The position numbers were made by a program, and so were the translations under genes. Below are positions 41,110-54,583 of a stretch of DNA of 64,000 nt, piece by piece. Every line of letters starts with the position of its first letter. The first letter of the stretch is position 1. Under the pieces are notes generated by a model, which saw only the letters and a list, made by a program, of their open reading frames with translations, was not told where the DNA came from and did not search any database. The stretch covers positions 744,001 to 808,000 of the forward strand of contig VICG01000010.1 in the NCBI GenBank assembly GCA_008692225.1. The letters are read 5' to 3'. This DNA comes from Monilinia fructicola. Lineage: Eukaryota > Ascomycota > Leotiomycetes > Helotiales > Sclerotiniaceae.

Positions 41110-42084
41110 ATGGCTGTCATCAAGAACGTAGCTATCGCCGGTGTAAGTAAATCCATATGTGAACATCTTCCACAAACCCATCACACATTTCTAACGCAGG
41201 CCCAGGCATCCGGAAACCTTGGAAAGCCCATCCTGGACGTCCTAATCCAATCCAACAAATTCAACATCTCAGTCCTCACCCGCTCCACATCCAACAAGTC
41301 CTTCCCCCCCAGCGTGACCGTCCTCCCCGTAGACTTCACCTCGGTCGACTCCATCACCAGCGCCCTCCAATCCCAAAAGATCGACGCCGTCGTCTCGGTC
41401 GTCGGAAACGAAGGTTTCCAAGGCCAGAGTCTCGTCATCGACGCCGCCGTCGCCGCAGGCGTAAAACGTTTCTTGCCCTCGGAGTTCGGCTCCGATCTCT
41501 CCAACCCCGCCACCAAGGCCCTGCCCGTCTTTGGGCACAAAGTAGCCACCGCGGCGCACGTTGAGGCCGCTGCTGCGAAAAACCCAGACTTCACATACAC
41601 CTATGTCCGCACCGGAGCCTTCCTCGATTGGGGGCTCCAGCGCAACTTCCTCTTAGACACTGCATCGGGAAAGCCCACGATCTACGATAGCGGCAACCAA
41701 CTCTTCAGTGCGACGACGCTGGAGAGCATCGGAAAAGCCGTCGCCGCCGTCCTCGAGCACTTTGAAGAGACCAAGAATCGTGCGGTGTACGTGCAAGATG
41801 TGGCCACGTCTCAAAACCGTCTGCTCGAGATCGCCAAGAAGTTTGCGCCCGAGAAGACATGGGAGCCGGTCTCCGCCGACACGGCTGCTATTTTCAAGTC
41901 CTCCAACGAGAAGCTTGCCAAGGGGGAAATCACCGCCGAGGTCATGATTGGGTATATCATTGTTTCGCTCTTTGGTAACGGCTATGGTGGAAAGATTGAG
42001 AAGCCTGATAATGAGTTGCTGGGTTTGAAGGAGAAGACGGAGGAAGAGCTTGAAGCTCTTGTGAAGAAGTACATCAGCCAATGA
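41110..42084 (+). CDS. NmrA-like/isoflavone-reductase-like NAD(P)-binding protein
   Basis: Exons 41110-41142 and 41206-42084 give 303 residues. The intron has a perfect GTAAGT donor, and splicing forms the Rossmann motif AIAGASGNLGKP. An alternative acceptor six bases upstream would add Ala-Gln. The protein has the extended SDR layout of the NmrA/PCBER family: VLTRS after beta-2 for NADP(H), VDAVVSVVG-like strand (here IDAVVSVVG), RFLPSEFGSD, and the lysine in FGHKVATAA that corresponds to the catalytic Lys of isoflavone reductases. The third codon position is strongly C-biased, suggesting high expression. Such proteins reduce small aromatic metabolites or act as redox sensors; which applies here is unknown. 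Confidence 0.87.
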   Translation: MAVIKNVAIAGVSKSICEHLPQTHHTFLTQAQASGNLGKPILDVLIQSNKFNISVLTRSTSNKSFPPSVTVLPVDFTSVDSITSALQSQKIDAVVSVVGNEGFQGQSLVIDAAVAAGVKRFLPSEFGSDLSNPATKALPVFGHKVATAAHVEAAAAKNPDFTYTYVRTGAFLDWGLQRNFLLDTASGKPTIYDSGNQLFSATTLESIGKAVAAVLEHFEETKNRAVYVQDVATSQNRLLEIAKKFAPEKTWEPVSADTAAIFKSSNEKLAKGEITAEVMIGYIIVSLFGNGYGGKIEKPDNELLGLKEKTEEELEALVKKYISQ

Positions 42085-42902
42085 AGAATGTAATGAAAGT
42101 ATAGATAGGCCTAGGCTAGATAATAAATCCAAATACCCCGCAACTTATAATAACATCTCTTCAAACCTTTCTCAATATGTGAACTATACTACAGGACAGA
42201 GTACCAAAACAAACGGTATGAGAGTAGGTGCACATATTGATGAAACGCCCCCCAGTCTTGAAAGTATCATTATTTTTCCGATTTCGATTCGAGTATATTC
42301 AAATCACATGGTTCCATTGCCCGATCTGTCTTGGCTAAGCTCATTCGGTCCCGAAGATTACAAAGTGGCATTGCTGAAATGTCGATATATGCAAGTTAGA
42401 GGCTTTTTCATGGATCCGTCTATCAACTCATGGTACAATTGAAGATTTTGGATGGATGCAAATGCAATATTGAATCTATGCCTAAGTACACACCAACAAG
42501 CTCTCCTTTTCCCATGCGTCTAATAATGTATATGTAAACCATCATACCAACACTCCATCTATAATACTCCATATCATAAGTACTAGTGTTACTTTGTCGT
42601 GTTCGTCTGCTTATAACCACGCCGTTCAAAAAACCCCCCAACAATGAATACATATTCAGAATACCAAAAACATGAACAAACACGCCGATGATACCCAAGC
42701 CGCGCCGCCATTCAGAAACAATGAATAAATACACCCAACCTTGTAATGTGTAATCCCACCAGGTATACCGGAAACACCCTAATCCAATTTTGCCACCCCA
42801 TCTCCCAAAGAGTTCTATATGTGCAAGCGTATGTAACCCTTACTTTATGTAGGCTCATCCAGTCCATTCAAAAACATAAACCGTCGATGAATTATCTCTT
42901 TC
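42085..42902. other. Intergenic region between convergent NmrA-like and arrestin genes
   Basis: About 0.8 kb of 3' flanks. No coding or RNA feature recognised. Confidence 0.6.
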
Positions 42903-45709
42903 CTAGCCCCTACTTGTTGGACTTGGATTTCTGCTTTCACGTCCATTTAAATTCGTACCACGATTAATCCTGTTCACGGCTGCCGAGTTGAACATGAAAT
43001 CACGATTGATATCCATGCTTCGAGCAATTCGGCCTCCTGGTGTATTAGGATGGACAACATTCACACGACCGCGATTGGAAGCTCGCTGTACGTCTTCATC
43101 ATCCGTGTGATCTTCCTCGTAATCAGCCAATCTGGTAAAGTAATCGGCAAGCCCGTCAACACTGGGTGTGCCAACAACATGATCATACATAGGCGGGGGT
43201 GTTGCCATTGGCATTGGAGGCGGGGATTCTTCGGCCTCATAGTCAGGAGCGGCAAAACTTGGGTTTCGTAACATGTGAATAGGGCGTTGAACGGCCGTAT
43301 TCATGACAAGATGTGCTTGTGGCGGCCGAGTGAGAGTTTGAGCGGTTTCTGGGCGGGCAACATCCGAATTCCCAAGACTTTGCCGCATATTATCAAGAGA
43401 AGTTATTCCTGAAGCTGATGTTACCGGGTTGTTCTCCACGCTGGCCGCGGTAGGACAACCACACAGCCGTTCACCCTGAGAGCGAATATTAGGGCCACCA
43501 AGGTCACAGTATGCGGGTAAGGCCATCTGTGGTTGGGACGCTTGGCAGCTGAGTATGGTGAAAGGAGAATCGATAGAGATCTCGAAATGTCGGCGCTTTG
43601 TACCTGTAGGGTCATCAGGATCCTTGCGAGATATGCGCATGGCAATCTAAGAGCAAGATTAGCATATTCCTCCCAAGAGACTGTTGATTGATTAAAGTAT
43701 TTACCTTGAACCAGTGATGCACCCGAACATTTTTCCATGAACAATCGTGATGGATACGTTTTGATTTATCCTTCTCCATCATCTCGCATGTTGGTAATTG
43801 AACCGACATCTCCAACTCTGTCGGGCCAGCGAAATGGTCAAGTCCAAGATCAAGATCACCCAACAAATTAGGGGGACCTTCAGGTAAAGGCTCCACTTCT
43901 CTGCCCAATCGTCTTGCTACTCTCTCTCTCTCCCTTTGTGCAGTCGCACGCGCCTGTACTCTTTCTTCTTCGGAAAGCTCGCCTCCACGAAGAACTCTTA
44001 CCTCCGAGTTTTGATATTCTTTAGCGAGGGGCTGCCCTGCCAACTTCTCGAACAGACATACTTTCTTCTGATGTTTATCCTTCCTAGTAACCGTTCGGTC
44101 ACTAGTAGTGTAGTCAATAGACTCCGTCACGTAAATTCTAATTTTATGAATCTGTACTTTTGCCAATGGGGTTAATTTGAAGGCTATAGGAATCTTAGAT
44201 CCTATGGGGAAAGATTTCCCAGAGATCATGATATCATAATGCAACTGGTCGTCCCAGTTCCTGCTGATTGAAATGGGCTCGACCAACTCTAGCGACTCGA
44301 TGTTTGGTGTTCTTATGACTGGCACTTCTTTGACTCCGAAAAGATTTGCCCGGAAAGCACCCGCTCGTTCAACCAACGCCTCCACTTGCCATGTTATAGA
44401 AGCGCTTGGGAGTTTTGTAGTTTCCGGACAATTGTTGTCAATTGGAATTTCGAAAGTATACTCGTATACCCCAGGATGGAAGGTCTTGTAGCCTTTCTGT
44501 TGGGGCGTGGGGCCGTGAGGTGAATCTCCTTTTTGGAAACTACGGGATTGATTATTCTGTAGCGATAATCTCTTTGATTCTTTGGATGTTATGAGGGTGC
44601 TTGCTCTACTTCTGGCTCCGAGCAATGTCGAGATTCCAGAACTCGGCAAATCAAGAGGGGTTATGGTCGTCGTCCCTGATTTGTCCCGTAGATAATAATT
44701 GCAGTGAGTGCCATAGCCAACTTCGGAGCCTTCATACAAAGCGTTGAAGAATGGTAGGACTTGTGTTCGGAGTGATTCTTCTTGGAAAGTTTCAGTCTTA
44801 CCCGGCGGTACTCCTGTGTGTTATTGTGAGCTTCCCTGATCAAGATGCATAGAGTTTATTAGATGTCATACCTTCAGGCCATTCAGTCCGCGCTCTTCCT
44901 TTGAATGTCAACGTGATCGCCTTGATCTTGGCACTTTTGGTAACATTAAGTCGTACCTTGCCACGGAGAATCCCAACGGAGTTGGGAGAATCAGAATTGC
45001 GGGTTGTGCCGTCATGGTCCAGACCAGTCAGATATACAATTGGTTCAGCGAAGGGAATGTACACAGACACCCCATTACCTGACGCAACCGGTTTTTCATT
45101 TTCCCCAATGGCGAATGCTTGGGGTGCTTTCGGAGCTCGAACTCTCAAGTCTAAGGCCGCCTGGTTGTTACCCAAGGGCCGATTTTCGATGCCCGATGCT
45201 TCCATATTATTGGGCCCGGGTCCACTCATCATTCCTCCTAAATCCAGCCCAGCTTCCAACCCAGAACTAGATTGGGCTCTTCTTGAGAATATGCTTCGAC
45301 GATCTCCTGAATTAGTCCGTACCGACTGTGAACGGCTGACCTGCGGGCTCGGTACTCTCGTGGAGGATGGGGTCGAGGATGGTGGCGTAGAAGTTGGGGA
45401 TGAGAACGGCGAGAAAACCGAGCCTAGCACACGCTTCGCACTCTCTCGGGAAGCCAGCTTGTTAAGTTGGGATTTAGTTCGGGAAGGTTTTTTAGGCTTT
45501 GCCGGAGATGAAGATGGAGGCCGCAGATCAAACGGTACGAAGCCGGCGGGTAGACGTGTGATGTGGATTGAATGAGGTCGACGCTGTCTAGGTCTGCAAG
45601 GTGGGGCAGGAAGAGTTGTCTGTCTTGTTTTATTTGCTTGAGGATTGGGGGGGTGATAGTAGACCGTGCCTCTACTGGTGAAGTATGGAATTGAGATTTG
45701 GCCTGTCAT
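42903..45709 (-). CDS. Arrestin-related trafficking adaptor with PPxY motif
   Basis: Three exons (45709-44872, 44813-43705, 43646-42903) give 896 residues in a clean frame. Long basic, Ser/Pro-rich N-terminus (about 200 residues), then an arrestin N domain (KVRLNVTKSAKIKAITLTFKG; PGVYEYTFEIPI with the conserved G-x-Y-x-Y/F-x-F) and an arrestin C domain (QLHYDIMISGKSFPIGSKIPI; LAKVQIHKIRIYVTES). A helical Arg/Glu insertion (RERERVARRLGRE) interrupts it. The C-terminal tail carries TPPPMYDHV, a PPxY site at about residues 800-803 for binding the WW domains of the HECT ubiquitin ligase Rsp5/HulA. The family brings the ligase to plasma-membrane transporters for endocytosis. Similar to yeast ART/Rod1/Rog3 and Aspergillus CreD groups, but the exact orthologue is not settled. 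Confidence 0.86.
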
Positions 45710-46467
45710 CTTGCGTATTAGTTATTAATTCTCTCGAAAGAGATCTCCTAGGGCGTGTTTGTCGAATGAATGGATGGAGTATCTCTATGAGATGTAGGCG
45801 GCAGCAAAACGAAAGTAGTCGCAGAGTGTGGTGTTCGGGAGGTATTGTCTTGTTGAACCCCCGAGGCAATTGCACAATATTATAATATTGTGATGTCTGG
45901 TAGCGCTGGCACCAGATGACCCAGAACTTCGAGGAGTCATGCAGAAAAGCTTTGGGGCAGGGGAAAGCTGGTAGGGCTTAGAAAGGAGGGGGCATGATTC
46001 AGAGTCCAATTTGTCGTGCAACCAAGCACGGAAGTCTGTTTGAGAAACTGGGACTCACAATATTGGGTAGGTTACTATGAACTCGTTTGTTGTCAGATGC
46101 TCGGGCAACATATAAAACAAGGAGTAAGGTTTATATGGTTGCCAGCTCATGTAAGGCGAGAATGTGAAATAAAGTACAGAGTACTGATACCAATTTCCAA
46201 ATCGCAAGAAGCGGTATGCTTGCCTTCCTTTTATTTCAAGGTATTCGAGATTCAAGCAAAAAAGATCTGCTGGCAGGGTTGATGTTGATGCTAATATAGC
46301 TAGGGATCCCGGAAACCCCACATACAGCAATAACTTGCGATGAATGGAGTTCAATGGACGATTGGACGATTGGACGATGGGGAGCAGATCAGCAGATTAT
46401 TGAATCAGAGTACCGAGACATATGATACTCGGGATGGTGGGATGGATGGTGGGATGGAGAGGAGATA

Positions 46468-46538
46468 CAGAGCAGAGCAGAGCAGAGCAGAGCAACGCAG
46501 AGCAGAGCAACGAAGAGCAACGCAGAGCAGAACCGAGC
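46468..46538. repeat. AGAGC minisatellite
   Basis: Imperfect tandem array of the pentamer agagc with agcaacg variants, spanning about 70 bp upstream of the arrestin gene. Confidence 0.85.
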
Positions 46539-47154
46539 TGAGCGGAAATCAGATACCTGGATACCTATCCGACGATACAATGATGAAGGCAAAGGTAAAA
46601 GAAGAAAAAGGTGTAAATGGATCCAATACAATACGTATGTATGATCAATGAAACGAAACACTACTCCATGTGTTCAATGCGGAAGAGAGGTGAAAATATA
46701 TTGTAGATCTCCGATCGGGTGTCCTCCTCTCCTCTCCTCTGGTCTGGTCTTGTCTTGTCTTGTCTTCTTCTGCGTCTTGTTCTTCAAGAATTCTTGTTAT
46801 TCTTCCGTCTTTACATGCGTTCCTGTTTTTGTCGTAACGGGTATGATAATGGGACCATTAAGGCCCCATAACAGAAAATATATACAGTAGACCCATTATA
46901 ATCGCCGCATCGTGCTTTATTGTGCCGGAAGCCGCGGAGGAGACCCATGAGAGACCCTTCTTTCACTATGTTGCTGGAATCAGTGGAATGGTGCCCAGAT
47001 GCGATGCTAAAAGTTGGTAGAAAGAGCGATGATGTATCAAGACTTGATTCTTGACTTTCTTGTTAGCCTACATGGCATATCTAGGTAGGTATTTATAATA
47101 ATCTCGATCTGGGAGCATGCATACAACGACAACGACAACAACCACGACTACTAC

Positions 47155-47184
47155 GATGACGGTGACGGTGACGGTGACGGTGAC
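47155..47184. repeat. (GGTGAC)n hexanucleotide repeat
   Basis: Four to five copies of ggtgac in direct tandem. Confidence 0.85.
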
Positions 47185-47804
47185 AATAATGACCTGATGA
47201 TAGTTTCTAAAATGATTTGCAGCACTTTGTATCTTAACCTATCTAGGTAGTTGCTACTATTGATTTTTTCAAAGGGTTTTACAGTAATTGTTCCAAGGTC
47301 TAGCAGCATTTTGGGTTCTAAACCGCGTTCATGATTCCTATGGATGAATGGATGGATGAATAGACGGATGGATGGATGGATGAATACATACATACATACA
47401 TACATAGATAGCTTGCTTGTACTTATTAATCCTATTAGATACTTAGTAGCCTATATAGGTATTGTATTGTATTGTATGTAAGTAGCTAGCTAGTAGGTAT
47501 CGAGTAGAAACCCAATTCAACTCCCCGCCAGATCTGAAAAGAATATGCAAGCTTCCAAAATATTGCACTGAATAATATATAAACATATAAACATATAAAC
47601 TTATAGTACTCGAGTATAGGTAATAGGTTACTCGCTCCCTACAGCCTATCTATCTATCTATGACCTCGGGAAACCTTTCTATCTGTACAAACATATATTG
47701 ATTGGTATTTTAGCTTAATCAATGCAGCGCTATTATCATATATATCTTAACATAGCCAAATTGGGTAGGTACAGATATACCCGTGGACGGTATTGATTAC
47801 TTAA

Positions 47805-47969
47805 TGTTACAGTGTATTATCAATCTCATGGTCACATGACCATACTAGCCTAATTCGCCTAACTTATCTTAAATTAGTTTAGTTTAGCTTAAGTAAGTGG
47901 GGTTTATAAAAAGGGCTTCGCTTACTTTTACAAATCCTTATTTTAATTTAATATAATTAATTTTTTATA
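47805..47969 (+). repeat. 5' long terminal repeat
   Basis: 165 bp, begins tgttacagtg. Shares long blocks with the 3' copy (ccatactagcctaatt, tagcttaagtaag, cgcttacttttacaaatcct). Its last 20 bases are converted to T-rich sequence, while its first half keeps more C and G than the 3' copy. Confidence 0.9.
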
Positions 47970-50900
47970 AATAATAGTAAGCTTTTTTATTATCTATTAT
48001 CACTAATTATATATTAATATTAGGGATAGATACAATCTATTTAATCAAACTTTTTTTTCAACTTTCATTTTATATATTGATTGTTTTTTTTTAAGTTTTT
48101 TTTGTTATATTGTTTGTACAATTTTATTGTATTTTAATGTAGTATAAATGAATACTATTATATCTAAAGCATTATTTTATAATCAAGTTTAATTTTAAAT
48201 CTTTAAGAAAAGTACAATTTATTAATCTTTTCCTCACCTTAAAGAATTTAAAGCTAAAAATAGAATTATCAACAAATTCAAATTGAAAGCTATTATTTGG
48301 ATTCTTGAAAATTATAGCAAAGTAAACAAATTATTTATATTTTCTTTAATATTCGAATATATATTTATTGTATTAACCAATATTACTTTTATATTATAGA
48401 TCTTTGTTAACTAATAGAAATAATTATACTAAATTTGTAGAATTTATACAAGAAACTTATAGACTCTTTAAATAATCTGCAATTATTGTATAAACCTTAA
48501 TCTTTTTTTAAATATTAGATTAATCTTTTTTATTATTTATATCTTTATTTATATTTATATTAAATATTAAGAACATAAATATATTTAATATTATTATTTT
48601 TATAATAGATTAATTTTAGTAGTTTTTTGTTATTATCCAAAAATATTTTTGTAAATTGTAATTAATGAAATTTACTCGATTTTGTTCATACAAGATTTAG
48701 ATTATTTTAATTCTAATAATAAATTAAAGTTATTTATAGAGATTATTAATAATAAAATTATTTACCATAATATTTTTTTTTTTATTACTTAAATTAAAGC
48801 AAAGTCTACTAGTATTATCGATAGATTATTTGTTTTATATATTATTACTTTTTTAGCTTTAACCAATATTTTAAGGGTAAAGTTAAATTATAGTATATAA
48901 ATAAAATCTTGAATATTATATATATAAAATTCAAAGTTAGTATTAAGAATTGATATATCAAGCTAAAGATTTGCTTTAGGATATTATTTGGAGTTATATT
49001 AAAAAAACTTAAAAGATTAAAATATATTATTAGTAATATATAAAAGTATAAAAATCCTAAAGAGTTTATCTAGAAATTGATGATTCTTAAATATAACATT
49101 AATACAATCAAATCCAAGTATGTTTAAATACTTATTATTTATCATCACTTATTTACTAAACTATAAATCTATATTCCTGCTTTTATTCCTAAAATAAGTT
49201 TATTAATTTTTATAAAGTAGATTAAATAAAAAAAAAATAATTGATTTAATATTTAGTATTTAAGTAATATATTATACAATTAATATAATAATAAATAGTT
49301 TTTTTATACTTTATATTATTAAAATAATTATAGAATCTCCTCCCCCTCTTTTTTTCCTTTATTATTTAGCAAAGAATCCTATAATAATAAAAAATTAAAT
49401 ATTAATAAATTAAAGGATAATACCAGAAAAAATATTATATTATTAAAAAAAAAGTTATATTAAAGAAAAAATTCTTATTATAATTGAAAATCTAAAATAT
49501 AAACAGTTTTTAAGATTAATGAAATAATTGAAAAAATTGATAATAAAGTTATTACCGCGAAATATAATAAAGATGGTTTATATAATTAAACTTATTACTA
49601 AGGTTTGGAGAATAGTAAAAATAAATTAAGTTAAAAAATTTGAGGGTAATAATGAAAATTAAAAATCTAAAGATATAATCAAGATATTAAATATTTAAAA
49701 TTTTATTTAATCTATTAGTATTAGGTTATACAAACCATTAATGTTAAAGATCATCTAAAAATACAGGGTTTAAAGTTATTTATTGTTTAAATATTAATAT
49801 TTCAAAATTTTACAGAAAAAATCAAAAATTAAAAGGTACCCCTTTAATTTATATTTTCAAGTATAATTTTACTCTATTTTTTATCATTTTCTAATATCCA
49901 TGTAAATAAAAACTATCATAAATGCTTTGTATATAAAGAATTTTTTTTATCTAATAATAAATTATACTTACACTTCTATAATAAATATTTAAAGTTTAAA
50001 TTTATTATATAATACTCCAAATCCAAAATCATCAATTAGTTATAAATTACCAAACTTTTAACTCTCTGCATCACTAATAATTCTAATCAAATTATTCTAA
50101 TAAAATTTATTGGGATAATTTTTTGTACTATACCTTTGCTATAAATTATTTGATTTACCACCTTAAAAAGCAAATTACTATTAAATTATACTTTTTAAAG
50201 GTTAAAAGTACACTAAAATTATATTAATATTAAATAATCTTCAGAATAATATTCATTTTGTTTACTTTAATATTAATTATAGTATAAATTTAATTAATAA
50301 AAAATTCCTTATTTAAGATATATTCTATTATTAAAATTTATATTATAGAAAAAATCTTTAAGAGTTTATAGTTTAAAATCTTTAATTTTATAATATTAAT
50401 AAATTTTATAAACTTAAACTTCTTTTTGTTTATTATTAATAGTTTTTTTATATATTTTTATTGTAAAATTTATATTATTAATAAATTGAATACATAAATT
50501 TTATTAGGTTTTAATATCATTACCATTGCAAAAGATTAAATTATTAATTTAAATAATCAATTAGTAATGTTACTTTTAATGTATAAATTTACAGATTAAT
50601 ATTCTTATATTAATGGCAAAGTTTATTAAATATAAAATCTTTATTTTTGTTAAGGAAAAAACTAATGATTTTATTCCTATTCTTATATTTTTGTTATTAT
50701 TTTAAGTAAAAAAAACGAATGAACTTATTCTGCTAAAGTATAATATAATTTATAAACTTATATATTAAAACAATTTCAATTCTTTTTGCATTTTTAGTAT
50801 CTTAGTATATATAAATTAGTTATAATTGAAAATTCTAATAATAAAAAAATTATTATTTATGAATATATTAAATTTAGGAATATAGTTAATTCTAATATTT

Positions 50901-53900
50901 AAACAATGATAACTATGGATAATTCTTATATATATCATTTTATTTAAATATCAATTATTATATAGGATTTTATTAAATATTTTTTAACTAAGGGATTATT
51001 AATAATTGTTATAATTATAATTTTATAGACTAATAAAACTTTTAGAAGCAATTTAAAGATTTTCAAAATAGGAAATAATATTTTCAAATAATATAATTGT
51101 TTTTAGGGATTTATATTAATAATAAGAATTTTAAAAAATAATTATGCGGTTAATTCTGTAGTGTAGAAAAATTACAAAGGAATTCGTACTAAAGTCCTTT
51201 AAAAATAAAAAAATATATATTAATTTTTATAAAAACTAACAAAAAAAATTTAAGCCAAAAAAAGCTAAGGTTTATTCAACTAATAAAATAAATTAAAAGC
51301 TTATTAATAAAACATTTAATTAATTATATAAGTAAAATTGGTTTAAATAAACTATAATACCAATCCCCTTTTAATTTTCCTATTTTTTGTATTTACAAAA
51401 ATATTATAGATAAAAAAGAAATCATTAATAAAAAAAGTTGCGTTGTTATAAATATCAAAGCTTTGAACTAAATTATTATCTCTAATACATACCTAATCCC
51501 CATTTAAGTAAATATTATTATAATAATTATTAATTACCTATTTATTTTTATAATTAACTTACACTAATTTTTTTTATTAATAACGCATTAAAGGAGGAAT
51601 ACTAAAAATTTTTTATCATGTTATTGTATTATAATTAGAAAATATTTATATACACTATAATAGAAATTTTAGAATTCTTTAGTATATATTCAATATTAAA
51701 TCAACTCCATTTTTTATATAAAACAAAAGTATAAAAGTTTACAAAAATCTACATTAATAACATTGTTATTTTCAATTAATTGTAGTTTTAAAAAACATTT
51801 TAATCATTTTTAACAAATATTTTATCAATTAAAACAATATTATATTATTTTAAATCCAAAAAAATACTTTTTCATCTACCCTTTAATTACATTTTTTAAT
51901 TAGAAAATTAATACTCTTCAATTTAACTTTTATTATAAATAAATTAATAATTATTAAAGCTTTAACTTTCCTATAAACCTTAAAGCAACTAAAATATTAT
52001 TTAAATTTTATTAAATATTTATAATAATATATTCCTTATTATACAAAACTTTCTACTACACTACAAAAACAAAAAGTTAAATTAAACCAAATATTTCGAA
52101 AATATAGTAAAGATAAAATTATCAAAATAAAACAATGAAAAAAAAGCAACCTTAGCAAAATTTAAGGATATCATAAAAAAGAAAAAAAGATTTATTTAAT
52201 ATATTATAATATATCTTTAAAAAATCTACTATCCTACATCATATAAATTCAAAAAAAAAATTATATATTAATATTAATATTTTAAAGAATGGTATTAAAG
52301 ATATAATCTACCACTCCGATATTAAACCTTTAACCTAGAAATCAATAATACCCATCATATTTTTATTCAAATTAATTATAATTACTAAATCTAACTATTA
52401 ACTCATTAAATTAAAGATTATAGGTTTATACTGGATTATTAGTAAAATTTGGTATTTTATTAAGTTTTTGAAATTACTAATTATTGTTTACATTAATTAT
52501 TCTGTTATTATTTAAATAACAATCTAAACTTTAATAAATATCTCATTATTAATTAAATTAAATCCACGATACCTCCAAAATTCTAAATATTTATCCAGAT
52601 TCTGATTTGAAGTATAACATAAATCAAAATGGTTGAATGTTGTATTAAATACTTTGTTAAAACTTTATATCATTAATGCTATAATTAGCAAATAGTAAAA
52701 TTCTACAATCAAATTAATTTATAATATTGATTTAGTGGAATCTTAAAGGTATTTTATAACTATCTTACAGATTAATAAAATTTAATTATAAAAGTTAAAG
52801 TAAGCTTACAATATAAATATTAAAATTTTTAACCTTATTAAATAAATCAAAAAAAATTCTAAGCTAGGAATTAATATTGCGGAATTATTCTTTAAATTTA
52901 AAAATAGAATATTCTATATAAAGGTTAATTAAATTTATCTTATAAATTTGTATAATAGTACTTAAATCGTTAAAAACTAAGATTTTCAGTTATACACACA
53001 ATCAGCTTAAATATTTTAGTTATAATAAAATTTATAAAAAAGTTTCAGTTAATTTTTACATTTTTAGTATTTCAAAAAAAATCTAAGTTTATCTATATTA
53101 TTATTATTAATGTAAGGTATTATCAATCCTATATTATTAACCTTATAATAGTTTACAACCAATCTTAACCCTTTTATATATTTTTTATATAATCTTTATC
53201 GATTTTATATTTACTTTATTTTAATCTACCCTAGATTTGTTTAATTGCAATTTATCAATTATTAATAAATTTTCAAAAGCTATTATGTTAATTCTAAATA
53301 AATCAATTTAAATAATAGTTTAATAAAAAAATACTTTGATTATATATTTGTTACAAATCTTATAGGGAGTTCCCTAAGTAATAATATTAGATTAGAATAA
53401 AAAATTTATTTTTAAAATATAGAAGGGTATTATAGATTTATTAAGCATTAAACTACTTTTTATTATTATTTAATACCCTTAAATTAATAATACTAATAAA
53501 TATATTAATTAAACAATTAAAATTACTTTATATTATTATTTAATTATTATAAAGAATATTTTTTATTAATTTAAAATTTTGTTTTATTTAACTGTTATAC
53601 TATTAAACTTTATTTTATATAAAACTAATATATTCACTATTATAATAATATATGGTTTACAAATTAAAAAGCTTTTTAATATTGTAACTGAAATCATTAT
53701 AAAACTTTTGGAGATAGCTCTCCTATAGGCTAAATCTAAACCTACAGAATTTTTAGTTCAAGTTTATCTTATTAAATTATTAACTAACGGAAAATATAAG
53801 CCTACCCTAATTAAAGCTATTAATGTAATAAAGTTTATAGCAATATACATAAAGTATTAATATAATAAACACTATAAGCCAATATTCTTCAAAGTTAGCA

Positions 53901-54412
53901 ATTGGGTTTCGTTGAAACTTCATCATGATTACAATATACCTGGTTTTGCGGAGTAAAACACCAAAATTAAGCAACAATTTGCGGAATCTTTTAAAATATT
54001 GAAAAAAATAAATCATTTAATATATCAAATCAAATTACTCAAATCAATAAAAATATATTTAATTATTAATATTATATACTTTAAGCTTTTATTAAATTTT
54101 TACCGAGAATTTTTATTAGTAACCTTTTGCACAAGAAATTTTGCAAAATCCAAAATTGATTATTAATCGAATCTTATATAAATAGAAACAATGTAAAAGA
54201 AATGAAAAAGTTATAATAAAATATTTGGTGTAGTATTAGGGAAAAACTACAAAATAGAATAAATAATAAATAGCGAGATATATTCCAATAAAAGTTATTA
54301 AAGTTTTTAAAAAATAAAATAATAAAAAATAATAAAAGATTATATAATATGTTTTTTTCATTCTTTTTTTATTTTTATACTTTGAAATAAAGTATTTTTT
54401 ATTAACGGTATT

Positions 54413-54578
54413 TGTTACAATGTATTATCAATTTTATAGTTATATAACCATACTAGCCTAATTTATCTAGTTTATCTTAGATTAGTTTAATTTAGCTTAA
54501 GTAAGCAAGGGCCCATAAAAAGGGCTCCGCTTACTTTTACAAATCCTCATCTTAATTTAATACAATCAATCTCTCACA
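54413..54578 (+). repeat. 3' long terminal repeat
   Basis: 166 bp, from tgttacaatg to ctctcaca, followed by the target duplication cttaa. It retains the unmutated end that the 5' copy has lost. Confidence 0.9.
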
Positions 54579-54583
54579 CTTAA

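Larger units (their letters stand above)
45710..47804. other. Promoter and simple-repeat-rich region before the retroelement
   Basis: Upstream of the minus-strand arrestin gene. Contains an (AGAGC)n minisatellite at about 46468-46538, CTCTC/CTTGT tracts at 46725-46766, (GGTGAC)n at 47155-47184, ATGG and CATA runs at 47340-47405, and A+T-rich DNA towards the element. No gene recognised. Confidence 0.65.
47805..54578 (+). mobile_element. RIP-degraded LTR retrotransposon, 6.8 kb
   Basis: Bounded by direct repeats 47805-47969 and 54413-54578 that begin TGTTACA and end (T)CACA or its mutated form TTATA. The element is flanked on both sides by CTTAA (47800-47804 and 54579-54583), a 5-bp target duplication. 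The 6.4-kb interior is almost pure A+T with stops in all frames; C-to-T and G-to-A changes dominate between the LTRs, as RIP produces. After the 5' LTR the word taatagt could be a mutated initiator-tRNA primer site (tggtagc before three transitions). Both LTRs carry ataaaaaggg, a TATA-like box, which with the primer-site candidate suggests plus orientation. Reverse transcriptase or integrase cannot be read, so Copia versus Gypsy is undecided. The largest open frames are under 80 codons; the element is dead. Confidence 0.88.

Noticed and set aside
47805..54578. A+T-rich block as a possible centromere
   Set aside because: It has LTR boundaries and a target duplication, and is only 6.8 kb; a mutated retroelement explains it.
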